Source: Ponticaulis sp. (GTDB lineage Bacteria; Pseudomonadota; Alphaproteobacteria; Caulobacterales; Hyphomonadaceae). From it: a stretch of 64,000 nt of DNA. This document shows positions 28,399-37,053 of this stretch, piece by piece. Every line of letters begins with the position of its first letter. The first letter of the stretch is position 1. The DNA lies in NCBI GenBank assembly GCA_002692725.1, contig NZLU01000023.1:62001-126000 (forward strand), in the 5' to 3' direction. The notes beneath the pieces are model-generated. The model saw nothing but the letters and a program-made list of their open reading frames with translations, was not told the DNA's origin and did no database searches. The translations under genes and the position numbers were made by a program.

Positions 28399-29781
28399 GT
28401 GAAATCTAATTTTATCAGCTTTCTGGATGATGTTCGGACCAGCTATTGGTTCATTCCCGGGATTATGGTTCTGGCGGCCATGCTGCTCTCTTTTGGTGCG
28501 GTTCAGCTCGACGCCTATGTCAGTGAGTCAGCGCCGGACTGGCTGAACTGGCTGTTTGATAACCAGCCTGAAGGCGCGCGTGAGGTTCTCGCCACCATTG
28601 CCGGGTCCATGATCACCGTTGCCGGTGTGGTATTCTCGATCACTCTTGTCGCCGTTTCGAATGCCGCCTATCGGCTCAGCCCTCGTCTGCTTTCAAATTT
28701 CATGCGCGATCGCGCCAACCAGATTACGCTTGGCACTTTCATTTCGACCTTTATTTATTGCTTGCTTGTCTTGCGCGCGGTTGAGGCGGCGCCCCGGGGC
28801 GAAAGCTCGGGTGATGCCAGTATGTTCGTGCCGCATGTCGCCATTCTGCTGGCGATTGTTCTGTCAGTTCTGTCGATCGCAAATCTGATCTTCTTCATCC
28901 ACCACATTCCCCGCTCCATTCAGGTCAGCACGCTTGTCGCTCGGATCGGCAAGGATTTGAGCGAACAGATTGTTCAGCGCTTTCCTGAGCCTGAGGAGGC
29001 GCGGAAAGCTCTTGGTGCCACGGCATTGAAGCTGAAATCCGGAGACAAGGACACGCGCAAAGTGTGCGCGCGAAATTCCGGCTATGTCCGCATCATTGAA
29101 GCTCAGGAAATGGTTTCACTTGCGGCTGAGCACGATCTTGAAATTGCGCTTGAGGTGATGCCCGGCGCATTTGTCATCGAAGGTGAACCGCTGCTGATCT
29201 ATCGTTCGACCACGACACCATCAGATGATGATCGCAGCAAAATTGAGACGGCCTTGTGTGAAGCCTGTTCGATCGGTGAATGGCGAACGCCAATGCAGGA
29301 CCCGCTCTTTCTTCTGGAGGAGCTTTCTGAAATTGCGATGCGCGGGCTCTCTCCCGGGATCAACGACCCGGTCACGGCCATCAGCGCCCTTAACTGGATG
29401 GTGACGGCTCTGTCAAAGCTTGACGGTCGTGCAGATATGACGGGCATTCATACCGATGAACAGGACACACCACGCGTCCGGGAGAAAGTGCCTGATTTCG
29501 ACACTCTGGTGCGAAACAGCCTCGATGTGATTGCGCCGGATTTTGCCCGCTCGCTTCCCGCCAGCCGCGCCTATCTGGATCTGACCGCCCGTCTGCAAAC
29601 CCGTTTTGACGGGGACAGAGCCGCCACGATTAAGGCGCTCAGAAAGCGCTTCAACGCATTGGTTGACGGAAAGCAGCCTCAGGTCAGCGATACCAGCAGC
29701 AAGTCCGACGGCCCGTCCTCAAAAGGGCCCGGGTCAGGACCCTCTTCAGTAAGGCGTATTCTGTCAGCATTCTCTTTCTGA
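28399..29781 (+). CDS. DUF2254 family membrane protein
   Basis: A 460-residue protein with membrane helices near residues 18-40, 65-90, 115-135 and 150-175 and a long cytosolic C-terminal domain. The TIAGSMITVAGVVFSITLVA and SNAAYRLSPRLLSNFMRD segments and the later RGLSPGINDPVTAISALNW block are the DUF2254 hallmarks. GTG 28399 is chosen because GGAAGGGG lies eight bases upstream; GTG 28390 would sit inside it. Function unknown. The tail is Ser/Pro-rich. Confidence 0.85.
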   Translation: MKSNFISFLDDVRTSYWFIPGIMVLAAMLLSFGAVQLDAYVSESAPDWLNWLFDNQPEGAREVLATIAGSMITVAGVVFSITLVAVSNAAYRLSPRLLSNFMRDRANQITLGTFISTFIYCLLVLRAVEAAPRGESSGDASMFVPHVAILLAIVLSVLSIANLIFFIHHIPRSIQVSTLVARIGKDLSEQIVQRFPEPEEARKALGATALKLKSGDKDTRKVCARNSGYVRIIEAQEMVSLAAEHDLEIALEVMPGAFVIEGEPLLIYRSTTTPSDDDRSKIETALCEACSIGEWRTPMQDPLFLLEELSEIAMRGLSPGINDPVTAISALNWMVTALSKLDGRADMTGIHTDEQDTPRVREKVPDFDTLVRNSLDVIAPDFARSLPASRAYLDLTARLQTRFDGDRAATIKALRKRFNALVDGKQPQVSDTSSKSDGPSSKGPGSGPSSVRRILSAFSF

Positions 29782-29800
29782 GGCGGTGCGATCGGCCTGA

Positions 29801-31090
29801 TCAGGCCAGCTCGAACGCATTCCGCCAATTGGCTTCGGTCTTTGCGTCATGGTTGGCATGAATGAAGTCTACCACGCGCGGCACGATCTGAGTCCGGAAC
29901 CGAGATCCGTTGAACACACCATAATGCCCCACGCCCTCCTGGATGTAATCCAGCTGTTTCTTCTGGGGCAGATTCACACACAGATCATGTGCGGCCTGGG
30001 TTTGACCAATGCCGGAAATATCGTCATTCTCTCCCTCAACCGTCATCAGGGCTGTGGTGGTAATGCATTCCGGTTTGACCAATTGTCCGCGGTGGAAAAA
30101 CTCACCTTTCGGCAATTGGTGTTCCTGGAAAATCCGCTTGATGGTGTCGAGATAGAATTCTGCGCTCAGATCGAGCACGGACAGATATTCGTCATAGAAT
30201 TCGCGGTGTTTCTGGGCGCTGTCGCCATCATCACCGATCAGATGCTCGAAGAACCGCCAATGGGCATTCACATGTCGGTCCCAATTCATGTTCATGAAGC
30301 TCGCAAGCTGAACAAAGCCCGGATAAACGCGCCGCATTGCGCCCGGATAAGGCGGCGGCACACTATAGATCATATGGTCTTTGAACCATTGAAATTCGCG
30401 CTCTTCAGCCAGCAAATTCGGTACAGTCGGGCTTTTCCGGCAATCAATGGGCGAGCCCATAAAGGTCATGCTGGACGGCTGGTTTGGATCATTATCTTCT
30501 GCCATCAGAGCGACAGCCGCCAGAACCGGCGGACCGGGCTGGCAGACTGCGAGCACGTTAGCACCGGGGCCGACTTCACCGATCATGTTGCGGACATAAG
30601 AGATATAATCGTCCAGATCGAACCGACCCTGAATGAGTGGCACCATGCGGGCGTCCGACCAGTCGGTGATATAGACTTCAAAATGCGGCAGGAAAGCTTC
30701 TACCGTTCCGCGCAGCAGGGTCGCGTAATGGCCTGAGAGCGGCGCAACGATGAGCAGTCTCGGCTGGGGTTTTGAACCGCCAAGCGCATCCTGCAATTGC
30801 TCAGGGTCACGCTTGAAATGGATCAAATTGCACCAGGGCTGAGACCAGACGGTTTCAGGTGTTACATCGACCTCCTTGCCGCCGATCTCGGTCGTATCCA
30901 GACCCCAGACAGGCTTGCCATAGGTCCGGGTGAGAGATTCAAGAAGCGAAGCGGAGGCCGCAACGGATTTGCCGAACTCGGTTCGGCTGAGCACATTATA
31001 ATCGGAACTGAAGGCAAGCTTGTTCATGCGTGCCATCATTCTGACAGGTGCGACTGCCGCGCGCTGCATTTCTATCATTGCGTAAAGCAT
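29801..31090 (-). CDS. phaZ: Intracellular polyhydroxyalkanoate depolymerase
   Basis: A 429-residue PhaZ of the intracellular type that hydrolyses amorphous PHB granules. With ATG 31090 the nucleophile block reads LAVCQPGPP with Cys183, the same position as known for the Cupriavidus enzyme; the C-terminal GVGHYGVFNGSRF supplies the His. N-terminal MLYAMIEMQRAAVAP is typical. AAAGGA precedes the start. The promoter carries a CTGC-N3-GCAG palindrome, the PhaR recognition pattern. Confidence 0.93.
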   Translation of the reverse strand: MLYAMIEMQRAAVAPVRMMARMNKLAFSSDYNVLSRTEFGKSVAASASLLESLTRTYGKPVWGLDTTEIGGKEVDVTPETVWSQPWCNLIHFKRDPEQLQDALGGSKPQPRLLIVAPLSGHYATLLRGTVEAFLPHFEVYITDWSDARMVPLIQGRFDLDDYISYVRNMIGEVGPGANVLAVCQPGPPVLAAVALMAEDNDPNQPSSMTFMGSPIDCRKSPTVPNLLAEEREFQWFKDHMIYSVPPPYPGAMRRVYPGFVQLASFMNMNWDRHVNAHWRFFEHLIGDDGDSAQKHREFYDEYLSVLDLSAEFYLDTIKRIFQEHQLPKGEFFHRGQLVKPECITTTALMTVEGENDDISGIGQTQAAHDLCVNLPQKKQLDYIQEGVGHYGVFNGSRFRTQIVPRVVDFIHANHDAKTEANWRNAFELA

Positions 31091-31125
31091 GATGGTCCTT
31101 TCCGGCCTTCGGAACACGAAAGCCC

Positions 31126-31142
31126 ATGCTGCATTGCAGCAT
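31126..31142 (-). promoter_or_regulatory. Probable PhaR operator
   Basis: ATGCTGCA-T-TGCAGCAT on either strand is a perfect palindrome that contains CTGC-ATT-GCAG (31129-31139), the CTGC-N3-GCAG pattern known for PhaR repressors of PHA genes. It lies 36 bases before the phaZ start and overlaps the -10 hexamer. Confidence 0.7.
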
Positions 31143-31166
31143 AGGCCAAGCTTCGTGTTTTAACAA
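31138..31166 (-). promoter_or_regulatory. phaZ promoter
   Basis: On the minus strand TTGTTA (31166-31161), a 17-base spacer, and TATGCT (31143-31138). The -10 is inside the PhaR-type palindrome, a layout that gives repression by steric block. Confidence 0.6.
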
Positions 31167-31214
31167 CTAAAATGCTCTGTGAAGTTTGTTGAAACGCCTC
31201 ATCTGGACGCGTTT

Positions 31215-31940
31215 TTAAGCCATTTCCGGCACGGGCCATTTGGATTCAGCCAGATAAAGCGACTTCATTCGTTCCGCATAAGCGACAAGATTTGGGTATT
31301 TTTGGACAAGTCCTGGCAGCGGACTGTCAAAAAAGTCGGTCAGGCAGGACATCAGCACGGCTGAGACTGAGGCATCCGGCGCACTTGGTTCATCGCCAAA
31401 CAGGAAGTTTTGATCGCCCAGCTGCATGGCAATCGCCATTAAATCCCAGTCCGCGAGTTGTATCCGGTCTGCCTCAGAATGGCGGCCGAAACCGGTTCCC
31501 TGATGCACGGCATTAACGCTCTGACGGGAGTCATCGATGATTTGCTGACGCATCGGTTCAGGTGCGGCCATGAAAAAGGCGATCGGCCCCTTGTTAAAAT
31601 TCTCATCCTTAATCCAGCGCTCATAACCAACAAAAGCGGTGAGATGAGACTCCGCCATGCGCTCCAGAGCCCAGGCCGTGACCTTTTCGGGTGGCGACAA
31701 ATCCGCATCCAGCGTTTTGCCAAGCTTGTCCTCGAAATAAGCGCGAATGAAATTGCTGTCCTCGATCAGGCGGTCGCCATCCATCACATAGGGTGCTTTG
31801 TGTTTTGGCACGCTTTCGAGATCGGCCATGGCTCGATCAAAGTCGAGGCCGAACATCTGAAGCTGAATTTCGGTCTTGATCACATAGGGTGAGGGGGAAG
31901 GGCAGCCGAACATCGGACCCCAGCCATATAGCGTTATCAT
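31215..31940 (-). CDS. Glutathione S-transferase family protein
   Basis: A 241-residue two-domain GST-like protein. The thioredoxin-fold half shows MITLYGWGPMFGCPSPSPYV and a cis-Pro stretch KHKAPYVMDGDRLIEDSNFI (substrate-binding Glu-Asp-Ser); the rest is helical. GAAGGAG precedes ATG 31940; the in-frame start at 31985 is not needed. It is divergent from a WYL-type regulator, with a shared inverted repeat between them, so regulation by that protein is likely. Confidence 0.85.
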   Translation of the reverse strand: MITLYGWGPMFGCPSPSPYVIKTEIQLQMFGLDFDRAMADLESVPKHKAPYVMDGDRLIEDSNFIRAYFEDKLGKTLDADLSPPEKVTAWALERMAESHLTAFVGYERWIKDENFNKGPIAFFMAAPEPMRQQIIDDSRQSVNAVHQGTGFGRHSEADRIQLADWDLMAIAMQLGDQNFLFGDEPSAPDASVSAVLMSCLTDFFDSPLPGLVQKYPNLVAYAERMKSLYLAESKWPVPEMA

Positions 31941-31989
31941 TTTCGTCTCCTTCGCAAATTTCGTTGAGAGACTTGATAATCGCAACCTG

Positions 31990-32007
31990 CTGACAGCATA
32001 ATGTCAG
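31990..32007. promoter_or_regulatory. Operator candidate between GST and WYL regulator
   Basis: CTGACA-GCATAA-TGTCAG, a perfect inverted repeat of 6+6 bases with a 6-base centre, in the 92-base gap between the two divergent starts. Position and symmetry fit a dimeric regulator acting on both genes. Confidence 0.55.
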
Positions 32008-32032
32008 TAGCGTGGCAGCAGGAGCCAGAAAA

Positions 32033-32761
32033 ATGATGCGACGAACTGAGCGTCTCTTCCAGATAATCCAGATGCTCCGGAGATACAATCGCCCCGTGAC
32101 GGGCCGGGAGATCGCAAGCGAACTCGAAACCTCTTTACGCACTGTCTATCGTGACATGTCCGAACTGATCGCACAGCGTGTGCCCATTCGTGGAGAAGCG
32201 GGTACGGGCTATGTGCTGGATGATGGTTATGACATGCCGCCGCTCATGCTCACCGCAGACGAGCTGGAGGCCGCAGTTCTGGGCGCCAAATGGGTAGCCG
32301 CGCGAGGCGATGATGCGCTCAAGCGTGGAGCCGCAGATCTGATTGCCAAGCTGACTGTCGCCGTTCCCAAGGATTTGCAGCCCATTATCGTGGATGCGGG
32401 CCTGACGCCGGTGCGGTTTCGGTCTCGACCGACGGATACCTTTGATGTGTCGCTCATCCGGCAAGCCATACGGGGCGGGCGAAAGTTCGCGATTGATTAT
32501 ACTGATGAGAAAGGCGCGTCGTCTGAGCGGGTGATCTGGCCGTTTTTGCTGGCCTATAGCGAAGATGTTTCAATCATTTGTGCGTGGTGCGAACTTCGCG
32601 AGAGTTTCCGGAATTTCCGCACAGATCGTGTGATCAGCGCAGATTTGCAGGATGAGCGCATTCCAGAGCGTATTGCATCGCTGCGGCATCGCTGGGAGAA
32701 AATGCGGGCCGAAGAACGCCGGCAATACGAAGCCTGCAAGGAACAGGAGCAACCCGCCTGA
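32033..32761 (+). CDS. YafY-type transcriptional regulator (HTH and WYL domains)
   Basis: A 242-residue regulator. Residues about 1-60 form a DeoR-like winged helix-turn-helix (PVTGREIASELETSLRTVYRD); residues about 130-215 form a WYL domain (YTDEKGASSERVIWPFLLAY and RNFRTDRV), a ligand-binding module. ATG 32033 with GGAG upstream is preferred to GTG 32012. The gene is divergent from the GST gene and probably controls it and itself through the intervening inverted repeat. Confidence 0.88.
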   Translation: MMRRTERLFQIIQMLRRYNRPVTGREIASELETSLRTVYRDMSELIAQRVPIRGEAGTGYVLDDGYDMPPLMLTADELEAAVLGAKWVAARGDDALKRGAADLIAKLTVAVPKDLQPIIVDAGLTPVRFRSRPTDTFDVSLIRQAIRGGRKFAIDYTDEKGASSERVIWPFLLAYSEDVSIICAWCELRESFRNFRTDRVISADLQDERIPERIASLRHRWEKMRAEERRQYEACKEQEQPA

Positions 32762-32771
32762 CCGGTTGTGA

Positions 32772-33389
32772 TCAGCTGGTTGGAAGAAAGTTCTGCATGC
32801 ACTCGGCCATCTCATTCGGGTTCTGGGTCGGCAGGAAGAAAGACTTCAGCTCCCAGTTTTCATCCATGAGATAGATCGCTGTCGTGTGATCAAAGGAATA
32901 ACCAATCGCACTGTCTCTTTGGTCAGTCCGGAAATACTTCGCCTGAAATTCCTCTGCCGCAGCAGCAATCGCATCATCAGATCCGGTGAGGCCAACCATA
33001 TCGTCAGGGAAAAACTCGTTTTCGACATAGTCTTTGAGTTTCTCCGGCGTATCGCGCTCCGGGTCGAAGGAGATCATGACCGCACGCGGCTTCTGCATGC
33101 CTTCCGGCAGGGTGTCGAGCGCGTAAATGATTTTCTGCATGATGATGGGGCAGGCATCCGGACACTCAGTGAAGCCGAAAAACATGATGGAATACCGGCC
33201 TTTAAGGTCGGCTTCGGTCATGGTCGCTCCGTCCTGATTGATCAATTCAAACGGACCGCCCCAGTCAAGTTCACCCCGGCTGTAACAGGTTTCCTGCGGT
33301 CCGGACGACATCACGCCGGACGGCTGACCGCCTTCTCCACAACTTGTTGCCAGTATCAGCGCGGACGTTAGGATAAGGAGTCGCTTCAA
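32772..33389 (-). CDS. senC: SCO1/SenC/PrrC-family lipoprotein
   Basis: A 205-residue thioredoxin-fold protein with a lipobox (LATSC, Cys17). The copper-binding motif CPDAC (C76 and C80) and distal His168 (SFDHTTAIYLMD) are intact. SCO proteins deliver copper to the Cu-A site of cytochrome oxidase and, as SenC/PrrC, feed the redox signal of RegB/PrrB. The start is TTG 33389, where the signal peptide begins; the open frame to 33608 has no better start. It is divergent from regB, as in the photosynthetic relatives. Confidence 0.9.
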   Translation of the reverse strand: MKRLLILTSALILATSCGEGGQPSGVMSSGPQETCYSRGELDWGGPFELINQDGATMTEADLKGRYSIMFFGFTECPDACPIIMQKIIYALDTLPEGMQKPRAVMISFDPERDTPEKLKDYVENEFFPDDMVGLTGSDDAIAAAAEEFQAKYFRTDQRDSAIGYSFDHTTAIYLMDENWELKSFFLPTQNPNEMAECMQNFLPTS

Positions 33390-33434
33390 TGGATCACTCT
33401 TCGTCGAAGTTATGTACAGGACACAGCAGTCAGA

Positions 33435-33450
33435 TAGGCATGTCTGCCTA
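33435..33450. promoter_or_regulatory. Inverted repeat between senC and regB
   Basis: TAGGCA-TGTC-TGCCTA, a perfect 6+6 inverted repeat in the 84-base gap between senC and regB. It is the best operator candidate there; its core GGCA-N5-TGCC only partly resembles the RegA consensus. Confidence 0.45.
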
Positions 33451-33473
33451 AAAGAAAACAGGTTTCGTTCCAA

Positions 33474-34871
33474 ATGAACATGCGACTTGAAGACGACCAT
33501 ACGCTTTTTTCTCTCCCGAAGGAGGGATTGGGCGGAGTGGGGACGGCGTTTGGTCGTTTGCGGGTGCGAACCTTTGTTGCCAATCGCTGGCTGGCGATTT
33601 CCGGGCAAACCGGCACCGTCTTGTTCACATCCTTTGGTCTCGGGGTCGATCTTCCTCTGGCGCTCTGTCTGTTTGCGATTGCCGCCTCGGCCTGGTTGAA
33701 TGTGCTGCTCATGCTGGCCCTACCCAGCCAGAGGCTTGCGAAAACACCAGAGGCTGTGGCGCAATTTGCCTGGGATATTCTTCAGGTCGCATTCCTCATC
33801 ACAATCACTGGCGGGCTGAAGAATCCGTTTGTGCTCATGATTATGGCCCCTGTGACGATTGCGGCGGTCAGTCTCGATATGCGCATTGCGATCGGGCTCG
33901 CCTTGCTGGCGCTTGTCTGTACGGCGGCTATGGCGCTGTTTCCCTGGCCACTTCCAACCCCGCCCGGTGTCGAATGGGATGTTCCGGGCCTGATTCAGAT
34001 TGGCCAGTTCTGCGCGGTTGCGATCGGTCTGGCCTTCTTCACGGTTTCGGCGATGCGCGTAACGCGGGACGAAGCCCGTCTGGTCCGTGCGCTGGATGCG
34101 GCGCAAATCGTAATGGCAAAAGAGCAGAAGTTTTCGGCGCTTGGCGCTCTGGCTGCGGCAACAGCCCATGAGCTCGGAACGCCGCTTGCCACCATCCATC
34201 TGGTTGCCAAAGAGATGGCGGAAGATCTGAAGGAGGATAATCCGCACCGGGAAGACGCGCTCCTGCTGGCCGAACAGGCGGATCGGTGTCGCACCATTTT
34301 GAGAAAACTTGCGCAGGAACGCGAGGCCGGCGACATTATTCACGCTCGGATACCGCTCAATTCGGTCGTCGAGGAGGCGGCGCGGCCACACAAATCGCGT
34401 GGCAAGCTCGTGGAAGTCCGCACCTATGCGCGGCCTCATGCCATCGATCAACAGACGCCCATGCTGCGTCGTTCGCCTGAAATTCTACATGCGCTTGGAG
34501 CATTTATCGAAAATGCTGTGTCCTTCGCTGATTCCTATGTCAGTGTGGATGCGGTGTGGAGCGATCAGCATATTACCATTACCATTTCGGATGATGGTCC
34601 GGGATTTTCGAGCTCTGTCTTGCCGAAACTGGGGGAGCCTTATATTTCCGAGAGAAGTCAGAAACATGCAGGGGGAGGCGATATGGGCCTCGGCTTTTTC
34701 ATCGCCAAGACACTGATCGAGCAATCTGGTGGAGAGGTGTCGACATTCAATCAGCCCGAGCCTGATACCGGCGCTGTGGTTCGCATTCGCTGGTTGAGGT
34801 CGTCGCTGGCGGCCGATACGTCCTGGTCGGCTCATGAAGGCGGATTAAGTGAAACCACACAAGATAACTAA
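33474..34871 (+). CDS. regB: Redox-sensing histidine kinase RegB/PrrB
   Basis: A 465-residue kinase. About six membrane helices fill residues 40-200 and include the quinone-binding loop GGLKNPF (113-119). The H box is TAHELGTPLA (H232). The redox-active Cys272 lies in ADRCRTIL, the position corresponding to the known regulatory cysteine. The ATPase region has the N and G boxes (ENAVSF, DDGPGF, GGGDMGLGFFIAKTL). It senses the quinone pool and phosphorylates RegA, encoded next. ATG 33474 with the preceding leader is assumed. Confidence 0.93.
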   Translation: MNMRLEDDHTLFSLPKEGLGGVGTAFGRLRVRTFVANRWLAISGQTGTVLFTSFGLGVDLPLALCLFAIAASAWLNVLLMLALPSQRLAKTPEAVAQFAWDILQVAFLITITGGLKNPFVLMIMAPVTIAAVSLDMRIAIGLALLALVCTAAMALFPWPLPTPPGVEWDVPGLIQIGQFCAVAIGLAFFTVSAMRVTRDEARLVRALDAAQIVMAKEQKFSALGALAAATAHELGTPLATIHLVAKEMAEDLKEDNPHREDALLLAEQADRCRTILRKLAQEREAGDIIHARIPLNSVVEEAARPHKSRGKLVEVRTYARPHAIDQQTPMLRRSPEILHALGAFIENAVSFADSYVSVDAVWSDQHITITISDDGPGFSSSVLPKLGEPYISERSQKHAGGGDMGLGFFIAKTLIEQSGGEVSTFNQPEPDTGAVVRIRWLRSSLAADTSWSAHEGGLSETTQDN

Positions 34872-34901
34872 TAAAATGATTTTCGTTAGGAAGGCAGAGA
34901 G

Positions 34902-35468
34902 ATGAGTGCAGAAATCGATATCCATGAGGCATTGGAAAACCTCGCTGAACGCACCATGCTCGTACTGGATGATGATGCGCCGTTTCGAACCCGTCTGGCG
35001 CAATCGCTGACGCGTAAGGGCTTCTCGGTTTCGGCGGTCGGAACGGTTGCGGAAGCCAAGGAAATCGCCCGGCTCAACCCGCCTGCTTTCGCTGTGCTCG
35101 ATCTTCGCCTCGAAGATGGCACCGGTCTTGAGGTCGTCGAAGTTTTGCACCAGCAGCGCGAAGATGCGCGGGCCATCGTCCTCACGGGCTATGGCGCGCT
35201 CGCTACTGCCGTTGCCGCCGTCAAAGCTGGCGCGGTGGATTATCTCTCCAAACCGGCTGATGTGGATGACATTATCAAGGCGCTGGTCGCGCCTAAGGAT
35301 GCGCAGCCAGAGCCGCCGGACAACCCGATGTCAGCTGACCGGGTCCGTTGGGAGCACATTCAGCGCGTCTATGAGCTCTGCAATCACAATGTGTCAGAGA
35401 CGGCGCGTCGTCTGAACATGCACCGCCGCACATTGCAGCGCATTCTGGCCAAACGCGCTCCGCGCTGA
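34902..35468 (+). CDS. regA: Response regulator RegA/PrrA/ActR
   Basis: A 188-residue regulator with a receiver domain (MLVLDDDAPF, phospho-acceptor Asp67 in VLDLRLEDG, KPAD near 125) and a Fis-type helix-turn-helix (NVSETARRLNMHRRTLQRIL) that is almost unchanged across the family. It activates respiration and bioenergetics genes under low oxygen. It lies 30 bases after regB. Its stop TGA and that of the convergent SDR gene form one palindrome TGATCA. Confidence 0.95.
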   Translation: MSAEIDIHEALENLAERTMLVLDDDAPFRTRLAQSLTRKGFSVSAVGTVAEAKEIARLNPPAFAVLDLRLEDGTGLEVVEVLHQQREDARAIVLTGYGALATAVAAVKAGAVDYLSKPADVDDIIKALVAPKDAQPEPPDNPMSADRVRWEHIQRVYELCNHNVSETARRLNMHRRTLQRILAKRAPR

Positions 35469-36383
35469 TCAAACCGGATCGTAAGGAAAAACCGACGCCG
35501 AAGCGCCAAGGTCTTCCATATCATTTTTCATCGCGGGCAGGGCGGTATCCAGAACGCTTTCTGGTGTCCATCCTGCCGTGTTGGCCATGCTGCGGACCGG
35601 GCGCGGCTGGCTGAACAGAATGATTTCATTGCCTCTGACAGCGAAAATCTGACCTGAGGTATCACAGCCGTCCGCACACAAAGCCAGCGCCAGATTGCCC
35701 ACCTGCTCTGGCTGCATGGCGTTTTTCATCCGCTCGACGCGCTCGCGGCTCGCTTCATCGGTCACTGGAATGCTGGCAATCATCCGCGTCCAGGCAAATG
35801 GCGCAATCGTGTTTGCGCGGATATTTTTTCGCGTGCCTTCCATGGCCAGAATACGCGACAGGCCAACAATACCCATTTTCGCGGCGGCGTAATTTGCCTG
35901 ACCGATATTGCCGATCAGACCGGAGGTTGAGGTAAAGAACACATAATTTCCGGCTTCCTTGTCCCGGAAATACTCGACCGAGGCACGGGCAACGTTAAAC
36001 GACCCACGCAAATGAACCGCGACGACAGCATCCCAGTCGGCCTCGCTCATTTTGTGAAACATGGTGTCCCGCAAAATGCCGGCAGGGTTGATGATGGAAT
36101 CGAGTCTGCCAAATTCAGATGTCGCGGTTTCGATCATGTCGCGAACAGCGTCGTAATCGGTCACGCTGTCTGAGTTCGAAATCGCCGCTCCCCCTGCTGC
36201 GCGGATTTCGGCGGCAACCTCCTCAGCGGGGTCTGCGCTGCCTTCATCGGCGCCGGAAAGACTGCCGCCCAGATCATTGACCAGGACATTCGCGCCGAGC
36301 CGACCCGCCATTAGGGAAATCGCCTTGCCGATTCCGTTTCCGCCGCCTGTAATGAGAATAGTCTTGCCGCTGAGTAGGCCCAT
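35469..36383 (-). CDS. Short-chain dehydrogenase/reductase
   Basis: A 304-residue SDR with the nucleotide motif TGGGNGIGKA, NNAG-like NPAGIL, catalytic Ser in FFTSTSG and YAAAKMG (Tyr and Lys). The C-terminal extension after residue 240 is longer than in FabG and resembles the peroxisomal multifunctional enzyme/hydroxysteroid type (17beta-HSD4-like), which acts on 3-hydroxyacyl-CoA. The substrate is not certain. It is convergent with regA with no gap. Confidence 0.85.
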   Translation of the reverse strand: MGLLSGKTILITGGGNGIGKAISLMAGRLGANVLVNDLGGSLSGADEGSADPAEEVAAEIRAAGGAAISNSDSVTDYDAVRDMIETATSEFGRLDSIINPAGILRDTMFHKMSEADWDAVVAVHLRGSFNVARASVEYFRDKEAGNYVFFTSTSGLIGNIGQANYAAAKMGIVGLSRILAMEGTRKNIRANTIAPFAWTRMIASIPVTDEASRERVERMKNAMQPEQVGNLALALCADGCDTSGQIFAVRGNEIILFSQPRPVRSMANTAGWTPESVLDTALPAMKNDMEDLGASASVFPYDPV

Positions 36384-36498
36384 GATGGTCTCCCTGAGAT
36401 GTTTTCTCTCCGTTTTACAGTCCGGTCCGGCGAAGGGAAGCGCTTCTATCCCTTTGGTTTGACTTGTCTCTGAACCGGAACCGCTCTATGCGCCCCCG

Positions 36499-37053
36499 AT
36501 GATCGTATATGACCGCGAAATTCCAGATCGCGATGGCCGGGCAATTGAACGGCTGTTCGACGCAACCTTCGGACCGGGGCATTTTGCCAAGACGGCGGAG
36601 CGCGTGCGCGAATACTCTTATTCTTTGCCGGAGGTAACGCGTGTCGGCCTGTTAAATGGTCGTGTGATCGCGGTCTGTCGCGTCTGGCCAATCTTTATCG
36701 GCGATACGCCGGTTCTGTTCTACGGGCCGGTTGCGGTTGAACCGAAATATCAGGGCGGCAAGGTGGGCCGCAGCGTCACAGAAGCTTCACTTCAGGCAGG
36801 CAGCGACGCCGGACATAAATTTGCCTGCCTGATCGGCGCCCCGGCCTATTTCGGACGCATGGGGTTTGAACAAATTCCTGCCGGATCAGTGGTGTTCCCG
36901 GGCCCACAGGATGAATCACGCATCCTGTTGCGTCGACTGGCTACGGCAGAGGATACGCCTTTTCCGGAAGGAGCGGTTACCTCCCCTCGCGACGCCATGC
37001 GAGCAATAGCAACCCAAAAAGCATACCTGCAACGAGCCAGGCAGGGAGGATAG
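36499..37053 (+). CDS. GNAT family N-acetyltransferase (YhbS-like)
   Basis: A 184-residue protein with the acetyl-CoA loop VEPKYQGGKVGRSV and YFGRMGFEQ, typical of the YhbS-type GNAT subfamily. Substrate unknown. Its last 77 bases overlap the 3' end of the convergent BatA-operon gene; the residues in that stretch (after about 159) are not part of the GNAT core, so the overlap may reflect a lost earlier stop. Confidence 0.78.
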   Translation: MIVYDREIPDRDGRAIERLFDATFGPGHFAKTAERVREYSYSLPEVTRVGLLNGRVIAVCRVWPIFIGDTPVLFYGPVAVEPKYQGGKVGRSVTEASLQAGSDAGHKFACLIGAPAYFGRMGFEQIPAGSVVFPGPQDESRILLRRLATAEDTPFPEGAVTSPRDAMRAIATQKAYLQRARQGG

